Source: Metarhizium brunneum
Lineage: Eukaryota > Ascomycota > Sordariomycetes > Hypocreales > Clavicipitaceae
Direction of reading: 5' to 3'
DNA: 64,000 bases
Assembly: GCF_013426205.1 (NCBI RefSeq)
Contig: NC_089424.1
Span: forward strand, 3,038,001-3,102,000
The notes under the pieces are model-generated. The model was given only the letters and a program-made list of their open reading frames with translations. It had not been told where the DNA came from and ran no database searches. Shown here piece after piece: positions 34,072 through 47,000 of the stretch. The stretch's first letter is position 1. Every line of letters begins with the position of its first letter. Both the position numbers and the translations under genes were made by a program.

Positions 34072-34417
34072 TCATAATGGCGTTTTAACAGGACAAGCCA
34101 AACTGGGCGTCAAGTGCAAAGCGAACTCAGTAGGGCCTCCTGGGGGAGTGCATTTCCCCGCTGCGTTTAACGCGTACACGCGGTAGGGTTCTTGAGGTAG
34201 TTAGCGGTGTTTATTGATGTGATTGATAAGGAGTCTCTTTACCATTATAACCACACAGGCAACTTTCGGAAAAGTCAGAAAAATTGCATGCCTCCGGGGT
34301 TTGCATTATCCAGCACTTGCTGAGGTCTTCTCGATCGGCTAGTTCGCCCGGCGCCGCAGACGCAGCCGAGATGGCAAGCCCGGATAGTAAAAAGCGAGAA
34401 AAGATGGCCGTCTTCAT
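34072..34417 (-). CDS. small secreted cysteine-rich protein (candidate effector)
   Basis: Two exons, 34417-34243 and 34190-34072, with a 52-base intron (GTAAAG, branch CTAAC, ...CTCAAG), give 97 residues. The first 22 or so residues (MKTAIFSRFLLSGLAISAASA) form a clear signal peptide. The mature part has six cysteines at about 35, 44, 53, 55, 72 and 91, enough for three disulfide bonds, and no recognisable enzyme domain. Read without splicing, the frame stops after only four cysteines, so the intron model is supported by the even cysteine count as well as by the branch site. The function is unknown. Small secreted cysteine-rich proteins of this type in plant- or insect-associated fungi are often host-interaction effectors or antimicrobial peptides; that is only a possibility here. 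Confidence 0.72.
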
Positions 34418-35466
34418 CGTTGGAGCTTGGTGCAGTTTGGTCTTCAATGTTGGTATACGTGTCGTGGCCCGTGGGTGTCGTGGGTGATGATGAAGAAACA
34501 AGCTCGAGTATGCAGACAAGCACGAAACTCGACCTGCATCAATATATTTATACACCTGGTACCTTTCACCCATGCCTTTCTTCCACCCGCTCCGGCAGCA
34601 GTTTGCTACACCATTGTACAGGGCTACAAAGGCAGCAGATGGCCGTCCAAAGAGCCACATGCTCGCAGCGACAGCCATGCGGTCAGCAGGAGGCGCAACA
34701 AAGAAGATTGAAGCCAGCGGCACCAAATCCTCCTCAAACAGCGCTCATTGTCCCCTAAACACGCGCGGTCTTCGCACAATGGCCAGTCCGCCCCGTGTGG
34801 TCAGACCAGCCACCCGCCGTGTTTGTCGCGCATTGTAGCGGCCAGCAACACAAGACGCCGCACGTCGGGGGCGATTGTCTGGCCCTTCAGGCCTTTTCTT
34901 CCAGATGTCGTCTTCTTTCTCCGTCTGCCGTGCGGCGTCGGCGCCTCTGACGCGCCCATGTTTCACGGCTCCATGCCTCTGACGACGCGCCGTCGACGAC
35001 AAAGACGGGCCGCTGATCCGTGGGCGCAGACGCAGGCCGTTTTTCCACCGCATGTGCGGCTGTGGATATAAATGTCGGTTCAATGTTTCGGCGTACCTCA
35101 TGTTGCACGTTGAAACTGCGTCGCCGACGGGTCGTCGAAATTCGCGACGAGGGCGTTTCTTTTCATGTCTGGAAGTTCACTGCTTCGGCAGGGCGAGGGT
35201 TTTTCCCCCTCTTCCTTTGAATGTAAAAATGATACGTCGGATGCTTAATTACGTGGTGTTTCCTGGCGTCGCTTGCTCGCTTGCTTTCAGGCATTTGGAG
35301 GCTTCAATGTTGTTTTATAAATGAGCTTGCTGTTCCCCCGTGATGCCGCGCACGTCTGGTCCATCGCCAATATCCTCCCCATGTGCGCCGGAAGTAAATT
35401 TGATCGCGCAAGCCAAACTCGAGCATCTATAAATACAAAAGGCACATTGGTTAGGTCACTCCAAGC
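34418..35466. other. intergenic, no supported gene
   Basis: Overlapping frames on both strands around 34570-35320 reflect GC-rich sequence. None has a recognisable product. Confidence 0.45.
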
Positions 35467-35785
35467 ATGAAAGCTTGTCATTTCGCCGCCATTTTCCTGT
35501 GTCCAAGATCCTCGGCCAGACCACAATCCCTTTCTTCCACCGACATAAATGGGAGCCAAGGGACGACGGCCCCAGATATTGGTTTGCTCAACGCGCAAAG
35601 AGATAACTGTCGTCCTTAGTACGTGCCTTATACTCTTGATTCACCTGCCCTGGACATGTCTAACGTACTGGTGCTTCTGCAGCGACTTCTCCCGCTGCGG
35701 TATAACAGACAGCACGTGTCTCTGTGACGAGAGTAAGAATACGCCATGCGCAGCGACGTTTCGAGAATGCACTGACACAGCGTAG
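35467..35785 (+). CDS. small cysteine-rich protein, possibly secreted
   Basis: Two exons, 35467-35618 and 35683-35785, joined over a 64-base intron with a GTACGT donor, a TCTAAC branch and a TTCTGCAG acceptor, give 84 residues. The N-terminus (MKACHFAAIFLCPRSSARP) is a short hydrophobic stretch that may act as a signal peptide, though a weak one; an extra upstream exon is possible. The C-terminal half is cysteine-rich with the pattern C...C...C-L-C...C...C (CGITDSTCLCDESKNTPCAATFREC). This resembles part of the spacing of CFEM-like or other small disulfide-rich fungal proteins, but it is too short to assign. It lies about 1 kb from the other small cysteine-rich gene, in divergent orientation. 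Confidence 0.5.
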
Positions 35786-36461
35786 GACAAGTTTACAAAG
35801 CTCATGATGTGTATCCTTCCCCCCGGGATCTATGTAATCCCCCCGGGCACTTTTTGGGCCTTACATTTGATACCGCCACATTGTCCCTATGCCCTGTCGA
35901 AGCAGCTACTCAGAAGCCGGGATGAATATCTACTCCTGCTGGTCTTGGCTACAATGGTGCTTATACTGCAGTGAGCCTCTTGCTTCCTCGCCATCTTTCA
36001 TTTGTTTCTCCAGAGCCGGTGTGTAGTCAAACAGGGCAGCAGTCACTTCATCAGAGCCAGGGCCCATATTGAAATAGAGTACAGCAGCGTATGCATAAAA
36101 GAGACAGAGCCCGTCGCTCTCGCCCTTTCCTCTAGTTATGTACACAAAAAAATCTAATGCTTAGTAAATATCACCACGTCTTGCACATGCAGTACATGCT
36201 GTCCTTATGCATCCCAACAGACTGTTCACCAGATAGCCTGCACCGCCAACCAAAATGTTCCCATGTCATGTTGACAAACTCGCCCCCTCGCTGTTTGAAA
36301 TCGCTAGTCCACGTCGCCAATGATGTTACAAGTTTCACGAATCCCATTATTCCGCGTCCCGCCCCCCAGGACCATGCGTACCCGCCACTCGTCGATTCCA
36401 CGCTCCATGATATATATGCAATATGTACACCCGGCAGGCTCCGTAGATGCCAGTCGAGTCG
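35786..36461. other. intergenic, no supported gene
   Basis: No gene is supported. A small minus-strand frame at 35930-36145 is unrecognised. Confidence 0.5.
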
Positions 36462-37403
36462 TCACGGGTCATGCACCCACGACTTGTTAGAATGGTCCCA
36501 GTGGTGTCTACAAGATTCACGGCACCGTTAGCAAACATCCAAGGTAACAAGTTTTCCGTCTCAAGACGCAACGACATACCCCATGAATTCCTCCCTCTGC
36601 GTACTCTCCTGCCCGTACTCGGCGCGCAGAAGCGCCGTCGGCTTGGCGGGAACCAAGGCCGCGACGCCCTCAAACTCCGACTCGATCAGCGGCCACAGCT
36701 CCGCCCCCTCGTACGTGTGCCTGTCCTTGCAGCTCCATTTCCCCGAGTCGTCCCGCCGCCGCACGGCGGTAATGTCGACGAACATGCCGCTGTGGGTGTC
36801 GATCCAGCGGGCGTCGATGACGTTGTTGCCGTCGCCGACGCCAACCTCGCCGTAGTAGGGGTTGATGTCGAGCAGGTACGACTTGGAGACGAGCTGGCCG
36901 TCGGCGTGGCGCATCTCGTAGCGGAACTCGGTGAAGTTGAGCTCCGGGGCGATGCTGTCCAGCGTCTCGAAGGAGAGCTGCACGTCAATGTCGGAGTCCC
37001 AGGGCATGATGCGGCCTCCCCACCACCAGCCCATGAGCGTGCCGTGGGCCAGCCACGTCTCGATCTCGTAGTGGTTCGTGACGTTGAGGTAGCTCCGGAT
37101 GAGGTCCTCCAGGACGGTGCGCCGCTCGTCGGCCGCCAGTTCCTTCTGGAAGTACCGCGTGTCGTAGTGCATAAGCTCGTAGCTGCCCCCCGGTTCCGAG
37201 TAGTACTTGGTAGAGCCGGAGCCGAGGTTCTTGTGCGCGTTCCTCTCGATGCCCTCTGCCGGTATGGGGGTTGGTATGGGGAACGGCTCCGCGACCTCGA
37301 TGAACACGGGGCTCTGGAATAGGATGTAGCCCGAGGTCAGCACCATGACGACGCATGCCGCCGAGCAGAGGCGCAGCGCGAGGAGCACACGGCTGGACCC
37401 CAT
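36462..37403 (-). CDS. LicD-family membrane protein (Mnn4-like phosphotransfer domain)
   Basis: Two exons, 37403-36580 and 36507-36462. The intron is 72 bases (GTATGT, branch GCTAAC, ...CTTGTAG). The product has 289 residues. Residues about 7-29 form a single N-terminal membrane anchor, so this is probably a type II Golgi or ER protein. The LicD core WLAHGTLMGWWWGGRIMPWDSDIDVQ lies at 117-142, with the DxD-type metal site typical of this nucleotidyltransferase-like fold. LLDINPYY and DARWIDTHSGMFVDITAV follow. The tiny last exon supplies the conserved-looking end HHWDHSNKSWVHDP. In fungi the domain occurs in proteins that add phospho-sugars, such as mannosylphosphate, to glycans; the exact role here is unknown. 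Third codon positions are almost all G or C, unlike most other genes in the window. Confidence 0.9.
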
Positions 37404-40400
37404 TTTCAGCAACGGACGGTAGATGTGCGTGGTGTGCTACAGCGTTGGACAATGCTTCATTGTATGCGGTGCGTTGTTTTGGTCAGGTGAGGTGTAGAAA
37501 CCGGCTTATGAGGGAGTATATAGGTGCGCAGGGTCAAGTATGGTGTAGATGATGCTGGACATGCGAGATGGGGCCGTGGCCTTGGAGACGTTTCCGCCCT
37601 CGTATATTGTTCCTGGAGTTGCTCCTTTTACAAAACATGGTCTGGTGGTGTCACCAAGGGCATCAGACGCTTTTGACCATATGGCTCACTTTTGGGACGC
37701 GCAAGCACACTGCGAATGGCTTGCCCAGCCGATACCCGAGCACTGGTAACAAAAGGATGGGGTCAAGCTCCAAACAAGATCGCAGGCTATGGTTACCCTC
37801 AGGGGTGTCCTGGACGGCGTGGGCATGGAGGCGTGGTCGCGTGCTCGTCCGATGCGGCGTTTCAGGGGAGCTGGCCATGCACCGCGACGAGGCGATAGCG
37901 TTCTCTTTTGGCTATTCAGTTTACTTCTTGGCGAGCCCCGGGGCTCCATAACGGATATGTGTGGGCTTCTCGAGAACCATGTACTATTTGTTGTTGCAAA
38001 CTCTACTACAGCCAGGGCCTTCCCTTCCATCCATGGGAGACGGATTCCCAGTTGGGCGCTGCGTCCTGGCCTGGCCCCTGGTTTTTACAGCACATCTGGC
38101 TTTCAGATGCCAGGGAACTCTGCTCTGTCCTTTGTGACATGTCGCTTTACAACTAGGAGCCATGGGCAAGAAGTAAGCGGCAGACAGCGAAAAAGCCGTA
38201 CGAGTGCACGACTTGTAGCCGCCGCCAGCCAAGAAAGGCCATCTGCCAACAGCGGATTGTCGGCGGTATCGAGACGCCCAAAGGTAGCCGGGGCGCCAAG
38301 AACAGACAGACGTTGCGTGGCCATGGTGTGTGCTATTCTTGACGCACGGCGAAGCTGATAATACCAGGGCGTTGGCCAGACCAGGTGAGGCTGACGTTCC
38401 GCTTGCCCCATCTGGCCAACGGCTCACGGCCTCGCCAATAGCCAGCAAGGGAATAAGAGAGCGGAGACGAGAAAACCGGAAATCGGCACCTTCTTCCACG
38501 CTCGCGGCCGCCACATGCCACCGCGTCAGCCATCTTTGGCCGCTCGACCCGGATGCTACGGGTCCCAAGGGATCTCGTTCGCGGGCGCTGTGCAGGCGGT
38601 CTCGTGGGTGCGGGAGCAAAAAGGGGACGGCCGAGGCAGAATGGGAAAAGAGCCAAGTCGTGATGTTGAGTCTTTCCCCCCAACCGTGTTGGCAACTCCC
38701 GGCCCAGCATCCACGGAGAGCAAACGGGCACTTTGAAAAAACGAGACTGAGGCACCAGATGCATCAAGGTCCAGGGTCCAAGGTGCAAGGGCAGGCCAGA
38801 TGCAGCAACTGAACATGCGACAAGGACGCCTCAAGGTCCACCCCGAGGCGAATATCTTGTCCCTTCATCTGCACACGTCATCACTGATCAGCCCCCGTTT
38901 GTGTGACAGCCAAGAACGTTTATCTCGCTGCCGATTCGGCTCCGTAGCTGAACACGGTCGGGGGACTGCCTCCAGGGTATGATCCAATGGGAGAAATAAC
39001 CTTATGTACTGACCTACCTAGGTGCTGGGGACATGCCTCCTGCCAAGCTAGTATGGGGTGTCTCGGCGACAGGGTGAAGCTGGGCAACCAATGTATGTTG
39101 TAACTTTATGCCATGAATGTTCTTTGCAGTCGCGCCCAAGCTGCCACTTTGGCGTCGGTCCCAGGAATGCAGCCTGTCTACCCGTCCAATGCCCAGTGCG
39201 GCATCGCAAGAAGACGCCAGACGAGTTCCAACAACGGCGTCGCTTGGCGTCAAGGGAATGGTTTCGGCTCAATGGTATCCCTTGGACGACTGCCATGACT
39301 TGGGGACGGCCCAAGGGCCTAGGTAGTATTTGTCTCACAAGTGCTCCAGTGCAATATATCTGGGGTTGGGACTGCACAGAGTCGGTTTGCCAAGAGACTA
39401 GACTGGACCGGAATACGGATTGCATGCAACGACGAATTCTACACCCATAAAAGGCAGCGTGGTTTGACGGGCGGTAAGTTTGGCTAGGCGCCGCCGCAGC
39501 GAGATGGCGGGCTGCTGGTGTCGCGTGCTCAGAAAGGTGCACCCCAAATCACCGACACATGATGTGTGCCTGCCCAGCATTGTTGTCATTCTATGTTATT
39601 GCAGATACATTGAATCGTACAGCCGGACACGGTGCGATGTTGCCGTCGATTTCCAAGACGCCGCTTCATACGCGCATAAAACGCAGCAAAGGAGCACTTG
39701 AAGCAGCAACAACGGGCCAAAAAAGAGACGACACCAGGTCCGGCGGGGGCCACGGACTCGAAAGGGACGACTGGACATCTGGAGGAATTTTTCCGATGTG
39801 GCAGCAAACCCGATCATCGGTTGTCGATCATCCGAGGCCGAGCGACCCCCAGAGACTAGAGTAGTTCGAAACCACGCGTCGAAAAGTCTCACCTGGCCCG
39901 TCAAGTCAAAAGGACGACAGGTCCGAATGAAGGTTTTATTAACGGACATGGTAGTGCCATTGAACTCTGCAGGTCAATTGATCCCTGTCGGCCGCTCGAG
40001 AGTCGCAGCCCAAGGCCGGCCACGTAAGCCCGCCGAGCAGCGTAAATGTCCGTTCAATCGTCTTCATTTTCTCCCGACGCAACAACAAACTTTGAGCGAT
40101 TCGAGCTGAACCTTGCCGTACGTACGCCAAGTCCGCCAAGACACTCCCGCCAGGATAATACCCCGTTGATTGCCAATTCGTGAGGCATCGCGGCAACGCA
40201 AAGAGAGGCACGACACGGCGATCACGCAGCAGGCTCGCGAGCGTGAGACACGGCGTCGCCACGGCAGCAACCATTGAACCAGCGCAACGGACGTCAATGA
40301 CCAAGCATGGAAAGCAGCCGCAAAGGCCATGTGACGGCAGAACCCGACGTCTCTTGCTGGCCGACGAGCAGCGCACGTGACACTCGCCGCCAGCAGGATT

Positions 40401-43400
40401 CCGGCATCGACCACCAGGAGCCGCGCCGCGACGGCAACAGGTCGGAAATGAAACTCGCAACAACCGTCTGTGCATGACGACTTGCCACTTTGGGACGAGA
40501 GACGCTTGGCGGAGAGCCGCGAGCAGCGAACGAGAGGGAGTGCCCATGTCGACGGGTGCTGGGTGCCTCCTGGGCGGCGTTTCTCCCGGAACCACACCGT
40601 GGCTTCCGGCGGTCTTGGCATTTCGCGGCGAACTCGATGTCGAGCGCCAGGACCAGGGATGGAATGGGAACGGGCATCCAGGACTGGACAGGACTCACGA
40701 GACTCGCCGAGGCTGCCGCTTGGCGCGCTCTTGACGACCTTGACCCTGCCAACCCTGGCGCGTGGAACGATGTGAGTCTGGTATCGACTTGGCGTGGCGA
40801 GAAGCTTACCCTAGACCATGGGGACGGTAGTAGTACACCAGACTTGACTCACGAGACCTGATCTAGAAACATCCGCTTGCTTCCATTTCGCGTGGTAGAT
40901 TCGCTAAATAAGAACGGCAAGCTTCATGGCCGAGATTCATGTAAGGAACACGCTGCCCTGTGGTTTGGACGGATGAATGCATGTGACACTTTTACATGCA
41001 GTGCGAGGCAAACGTAATTTGACCCAACATGTAATTAGCCATCGCACCGTGTGTTTTAGTATACTAGGAACATATATATTTGCCAGGCGAGTATGCCAAA
41101 CATATTCACGTAGACTGTACAAATTTAAAAACTAGGCGGAGCATGTATATATAGAAACTACAAGAATAATGTCTGGACATGATCTGCCTCTTCCAAGTGG
41201 GCTGCTAGTATAGGGTGGGTTATTTTGACTCGACTCGACATGGTGGCCATTGATGAGTTGAAGCTGGACCAATGGGCGAATAACATGTTGGTCAACAACC
41301 CAATTTGGACCCTTTTTGGAAACTACATATGTCGGACATCTTGAGGGTCATTGCAAGTCAATGAATTGCTCTCTTGTTCAGTCTTCACGCTGTTCGACCC
41401 TGTATTAGCCAAGCTGATACTTTGCCCTCCTCCAGAGTACGTCAACTCAGTGGCAGGATACATGCATAAACTAAGTACATACCAAACTTGCCCAAGGACC
41501 AACATGCCCAAGATGCTGGAATTTATCCTTTCATACCCTTTGTCTAATAAAAGCTACGGTTTTCGCCCGTCATCCTCCCCACGAGCTACAGTGCTAGTTT
41601 GCCGACCAGCCAAAGTCCTGACAACCCTGCGACTCAAATAGCCAAGCTTAATTACTCCGATAGAGTTTCCACGGTTCGCGAGACGTGGGGAAACAATATA
41701 AAATTCTCGGATACCTAGTGTCCAAGCGTGGGGCTTTGGTGGAGAGTGCTTCAGACTTTTCAGTGAACCAGACCATGCATAACACAGAATAACGCGTAGA
41801 TTTGGCAACGCCTTCCATACTCTATGAAAGTGAACCAAAGAACTACCAAACTCGTACTAGGTAAAAGTCAGAGCAAGGCCTCGGTAACCACAGACTATAC
41901 GCACTATACACAGCGCGGCAGACCTGACGCTTTCGTTCCTCCCGCCCCCCAAGGACAACAACCTGGAACCGGAAACGACAAAACACCGGGGATTGCGAGG
42001 ATATTAGCCACAGCCTGGCATGCATGATACCGGTGAAAAGACCATAGACTCTGCGACTTGACATGCCGAGCGGGCCACCCTGGAATCGTACATGTGTGCG
42101 CGCCGATGCTCCGTGGCCAGCGTCTCCAACCGCGGGGACAACATCGTTTGCATTCTCTACTCTTGCCATCATCCATAACGATCCGTAATAACAAGCACCA
42201 CCCTGCCGGTTGCCGACGTGCGCAGCTTTCGCGCCCGCTGCCTCGGAATGCGTCGCCCGAAGCGCCATCCACGCGCACGTTGACGGCTCAGGCAGATTCA
42301 CAGACACACTCGCGGGCGAGACTAGGTTCCCACCCAGTCGCGGAGTCTCGGGTCCTATCAAGCAGGAAACAACACCGTTAAAAAAGATGAGTGCCTCAGC
42401 TGGTTGCAGCCACGGGCAAAAACTGCGTGTTTTTGCCCTGGAGCAGCGCCGACCTCAAGCATGACAAATCATCGTCGACTTTTTGCGACTCATGTATGTA
42501 TGTACATACTATAAGAGGGACAGTTCAACTTCCAGCCAATTGCCCATTCTTGCTTGGCAGGGATGGCGGCCATGTTATTGAATGAGTGTCTGGTTTGTAT
42601 GGTGCGTATGTACATGATACGGGCGAACCGAATCGAATTGCGGCTCCAATGTCAGCATTCAACGGCAAAGCAAAACCGTTGACGTGATTGCGACTGGGGC
42701 ACATACAAATCGGGCGACCCAGTTAGTACGCATGATAGTAGGCCAAGTGAACAAGATTCCATTTTGCCAAGATGCAGGATTTGAAGGAAGACTCCCTTGT
42801 TGTGCTGCCCTGATGGGAACATTGTGCATGGCACCCAGGTTGATAGATGCAAAGAGCGTAGTAAACGAGAGACGTCATCGAATACACATGAAAACAGCTT
42901 ATTCTGAACAAGACACTCCTTGCCATGATGTATAATAGCCTTGCGCAACGCCGGGACAGGGCAGGCAACATGTCAGTCAACAGATGGATTTGTAAATGGC
43001 GTCAACTCTAGATTCAGATCGTGCAGACTGCAGACTGAGCGTCCCACGCCGAGCCACCGCCCTTGTTCAGATTCGCGCCTCCCTGTATATATCCGGGACG
43101 TGATATAGCATAGGCACCTCTCAACAAGAATGCTAAGCTTCACTCAGGGACTCAGGGCACTCTTCTTTCACGGCCGTGCTTTCTCCACGCCAAGTTTTTA
43201 TTTTCGGTGCGCAAGCATAGCTCGAGACGTGTATGAATCAGGATGGTTTGGTTCAGTTTCGCTCCGGGCCGCAACACAATGATATTCTCCGACTTGAAAA
43301 GGGGGGCCGCCTCGCCTCCCTTCAACTTGCTGTATTTGCTGTCGGGCGGTTCTAACTTCTGTCCATGCTGTATCCTTTGAATCTGCTCATCTCATCTCAC

Positions 43401-44021
43401 AGCCAGAGTGGAGAAAAGGAAGCTATCGAATTTTAAATCACCTCACGACGCCCTGCTTCAACCAAGCCTCCATTCCTCGCCAACGATGAATGCCATTCTT
43501 CCTTGCAAGCCCCCCCAATAACAGCATCTATTATTCCCGAACCCACACCACGATGGGTATCTTTCTCTTCTGAAAGCAGGCGTCGAGGGACTTGACCGAT
43601 GCCGACATCGCCAGGCTGAGCAGGCAAGCTCTCGAGTCTCCATTATCTCATTCCTCGTCCACTTGACCCATTCACTGTTGTACTACATGTTTGTACATAC
43701 AGGTCCCCGCTGCAATAGTTGTGGCTTCTCGGATACGCATGTACTTCGTATTATCGCGATGCCGACTAGAGTTAATGTGAGGGATAGCATTCCTCCAGAG
43801 CATATAGTCGCCTGATGTTGCCACGGAAAGGATCAAGCCCCATTGCCGGAACTGCATCGACCACTGAGGCTCATGGCGATTCGGCAGGTCCTGTGTTATT
43901 TAAGAGTTGGTCCTCTTGGGAAGTGTGCCGGAGAAGTGGTGTCGACTCAAGAGCCTTTTGAGACTCGGTACTCTCCTTGTTTTTGCTTGTCCCATTCACT
44001 CGTTATACCTAGATAGTTATC
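37404..44021. other. long gene-free stretch, 6.6 kb
   Basis: No frame in this stretch has a recognisable domain or a convincing splice model. GC-rich parts, especially 38000-38900 and 39900-40800, yield many overlapping frames of 100-220 codons on both strands, which is expected by chance when stop codons are rare. No tRNA, rRNA or transposon was recognised. Confidence 0.45.
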
Positions 44022-47000
44022 ATGAGGGGCATCGTCTTCTTGGGGACCGTCTCCCTCGCGGCTGCTGTGACGGCGGCTGACAATGCGCAGAATCCGTGTT
44101 CTGGTGTAGATGTTCACGGCGCTTGTTACCAGGCTGTTGCCGTGTGGAAGCCAGGCAAGGATTTGAGGCTCGACGTCTCGGGGAGGGAAGAGATAGTGCC
44201 GGCCGAGATACAGGCCTGCCGAGACCGAAAGACTGCAAACGCTGCGTTGGCTTGTCGTGCTAGTCGGGTTGTCAAGAGACAAGCGGGTGCATCGTCAGCA
44301 TCAGCATCCTCGGGTGTGTCGGCATCCTCGAGCTCTTCGGCTTCGAGTGCATCGGCTTCCAGTGCGGTAGCGTCCTCAAGTGTGCCAGGATCCTCGAGTG
44401 CCTCGGCATCATCAAAAGCGTCGGCGTCTTCGAGTTCATCAGTATCCAGTGCAGTAGCATCATCAAGCGCATCGTCATCGTCAAAGACATCGATATCGAG
44501 TGCATCAGCTTCAAGTGTACCGGCTTCGAGTGTATCGGCATCATCAAAGGCATCGGCATCTTCGAGAGCATCAGTAGCCTCGAGCTCTTCAGCTTCAAGC
44601 GCTTCAGCATCATCAAAGGCTTCAGTAGCCTCGAGTGCGTCAGCTTCAAGTGTACCGGCTTCGAGTGCCTCGGCGTCATCAAAGGCATCGGCATCTTCAA
44701 AGGCTTCAGTATCATCAAGCGTATTGCCATCATCAAAGGCATCAGAATCCTCCAAGGCTTCAGTAGTCTCGAGCTCTTCAGCTTCAAGCGCTTCAGCATC
44801 ATCAAAGGCATCGGCATCTTCAAAGACTTCAGCAGCATCAAGCTCTTCAGCTTCAAGCGCTTCAGCATCATCAAAGGCATCGGCATCTTCAAAGACTTCA
44901 GCAGCATCAAGCTCTTCAGCTTCAAGTGCCGCGGCTTCCTCCGGTTCTGCATCATCGAAAGCGTCGGCTTCATCCAGTGCTTCGGCGTCCAACGTCCGGC
45001 CCTCAAGTGCGCATGCGTCTTCGAGTGCCTCAGCATCGTCGAATACTCCGGCTTCGTCTGGTTCATCATCCTCCAGTGCCGCGTCTTCAGCCAGCTCTGC
45101 GGCCTCATCCAGGGCCTCGGCGTCTTCCAGAGCTTCCGCGTCAAGTGCTTCATCTGCCTCAAGCAGCCGAGCCTCCTCCAGCATCCCGGCTTCTTCAAAT
45201 GCTTCCTCATCCTCAAGTGCCTCGGCGTCATCTAAAGCAGCGTCCTCGAGCGCCGTAGCAAAGTCGAGTGCTCCGTCCTCGTCCGTCGTCTCATCCAGCT
45301 CGCCGGCATCGCGTGCTTCAGCGTCCTCGAACGTTCCGGTTTCGTCCAGTGCCTCGTTTTCAAGTGCCTCGGCAAGGGTAAATGCCACATCGTCTCGAGC
45401 ATCACTATCCAAGTCGGCGTCATCCGGTGTGCCAGCTTCTTCGGTTGTGTCAGTCTGGTCAAATTCCACGTCGTCTCAGCTGTCACTTTCTAAGCCGTCA
45501 TCATCCAATGGCCCGGTTTCTTCAAGCGTGTCAGCCCGGTCGAATGCTACATCGTCTCACCCGGCTTCTTCTAGGCCGGCATCATCCAATGCCCCGGCTT
45601 CTTCGGGTGTCCCGGTATGGTCAAATGCCACGTCGTCTCAGCCGTCACTTTCTAAGCCGTCATCATCCAATGGCCCGGTTTCTTCAAGCGTGCCGGCCCG
45701 ATCGAACGCTACATCGTCTCACCCGGTTTCTTCTAAGCCGGCATCATCCAATGTCCCTGCTAGCTCAAGTGTGTCGGTCTGGTCAAATGCAACGTCTCAA
45801 CTGGCATCGTCTAAGCCCGCGCCATCCAATATCCCAGCTCCTTCAGGTGCCCCGGTATGGTCAAACGCTACATCCTCTCAGCCATCACCATCCAAGCCCT
45901 CGGTATTCAGTGAGCCGGCATCGGGCGTTCCGTCAAAGGTAGCAGCATCATCCGGCAAGCCTGGCAGCAAGCAGGCCCCGTCAGCCAAACCATCTTCTGC
46001 TGAGCCTTCGTCTGAGAGCCAGCCCAGCGGACAGGGACCATCATTCGTCAAACCCTCCTCGTCCGGTGGACATTCCGCCCAGCCCGCTTCGCCCGGACAG
46101 CCGTCCTCAACAGGGCACACTTCATCACGCCCTACTTCGGCGGGCAATCCCCAGCCGCCAAGAGTCGGTCCCTTCGAGCTTCTCGGGTGCTTCAGTTCTT
46201 CCAGGGGCTTTCCCACGTTTCAAAAGGTTGCCTCGAGCAATGCCATGAGCTTGGACCTGTGCGCCTCGAGCTGCCCTTCGCCGTTCTTCGGAGTCTACGA
46301 CACGTGAGTCAACACCCCCCCTTTTTACAGGTAACAGGACATTGAACTCATCACTAACAACACGTAGTGACTGCTACTGCGGCCAAAGGATCGAGCCAAG
46401 TGACGGCAAAGTCAGCAGCGCCCAATGCGACAAGCCTTGCCCCGGTAACAAGAACCAAGTGTGTGGCGGCAAAGCAAGACTCGCTCGCCGCGGCGACGTT
46501 CCCGCAGGCGTGCTCCTCTCCGTCTACGAGCGCAAGAATGAGCGTCCTACCGCGGCGCTCAAGGTCGTGACCAGCACCCAAGTCATCACCGTCACGTCCT
46601 GCCCGCCCGTAGTCACAGACTGCCCCGTCGGCCAGACGACCACCAAGACCTGGATTGCCACGGTGACCGCCCGGCCGGGCCCGGAAGAGTGGCACAACAA
46701 GGTCGTCACCTGCTACGGCGACTACTGCGTTTCCGGCCCCGGCTGCGACGAGTGCCAGCACACGCGTGTCGTCTTCGACGGCGTCCAGTACCAGTGCGAG
46801 GCGTCCCCGGAGTCCAGCCCGCACAGGCTCGTCCACTGCAAGGACGACGAGTGCAGGTACTCCAAGTGCCGTGGTGACCGCTGCAACCAAAAGGTTGTCT
46901 GCTGGGACGGCCAGTGCACGCCCGCGGCCTGCTACGGCGACGAGTGCGACAAGAAGCTGGTTTGTAGCAACGGACACTGTGAGCACCAGGCCTGCCACGG

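Noticed and set aside
36447..37322. Plus-strand 291-codon frame opposite LicD
   Set aside because: It is a shadow caused by extreme G/C third positions of the LicD exon; its composition (Val/Asp/Leu/Arg) is typical of reverse-read GC-rich codons.
38330..40775. Several 100-218 codon frames in GC-rich sequence
   Set aside because: Overlapping on both strands, without domains or consistent splice sites.
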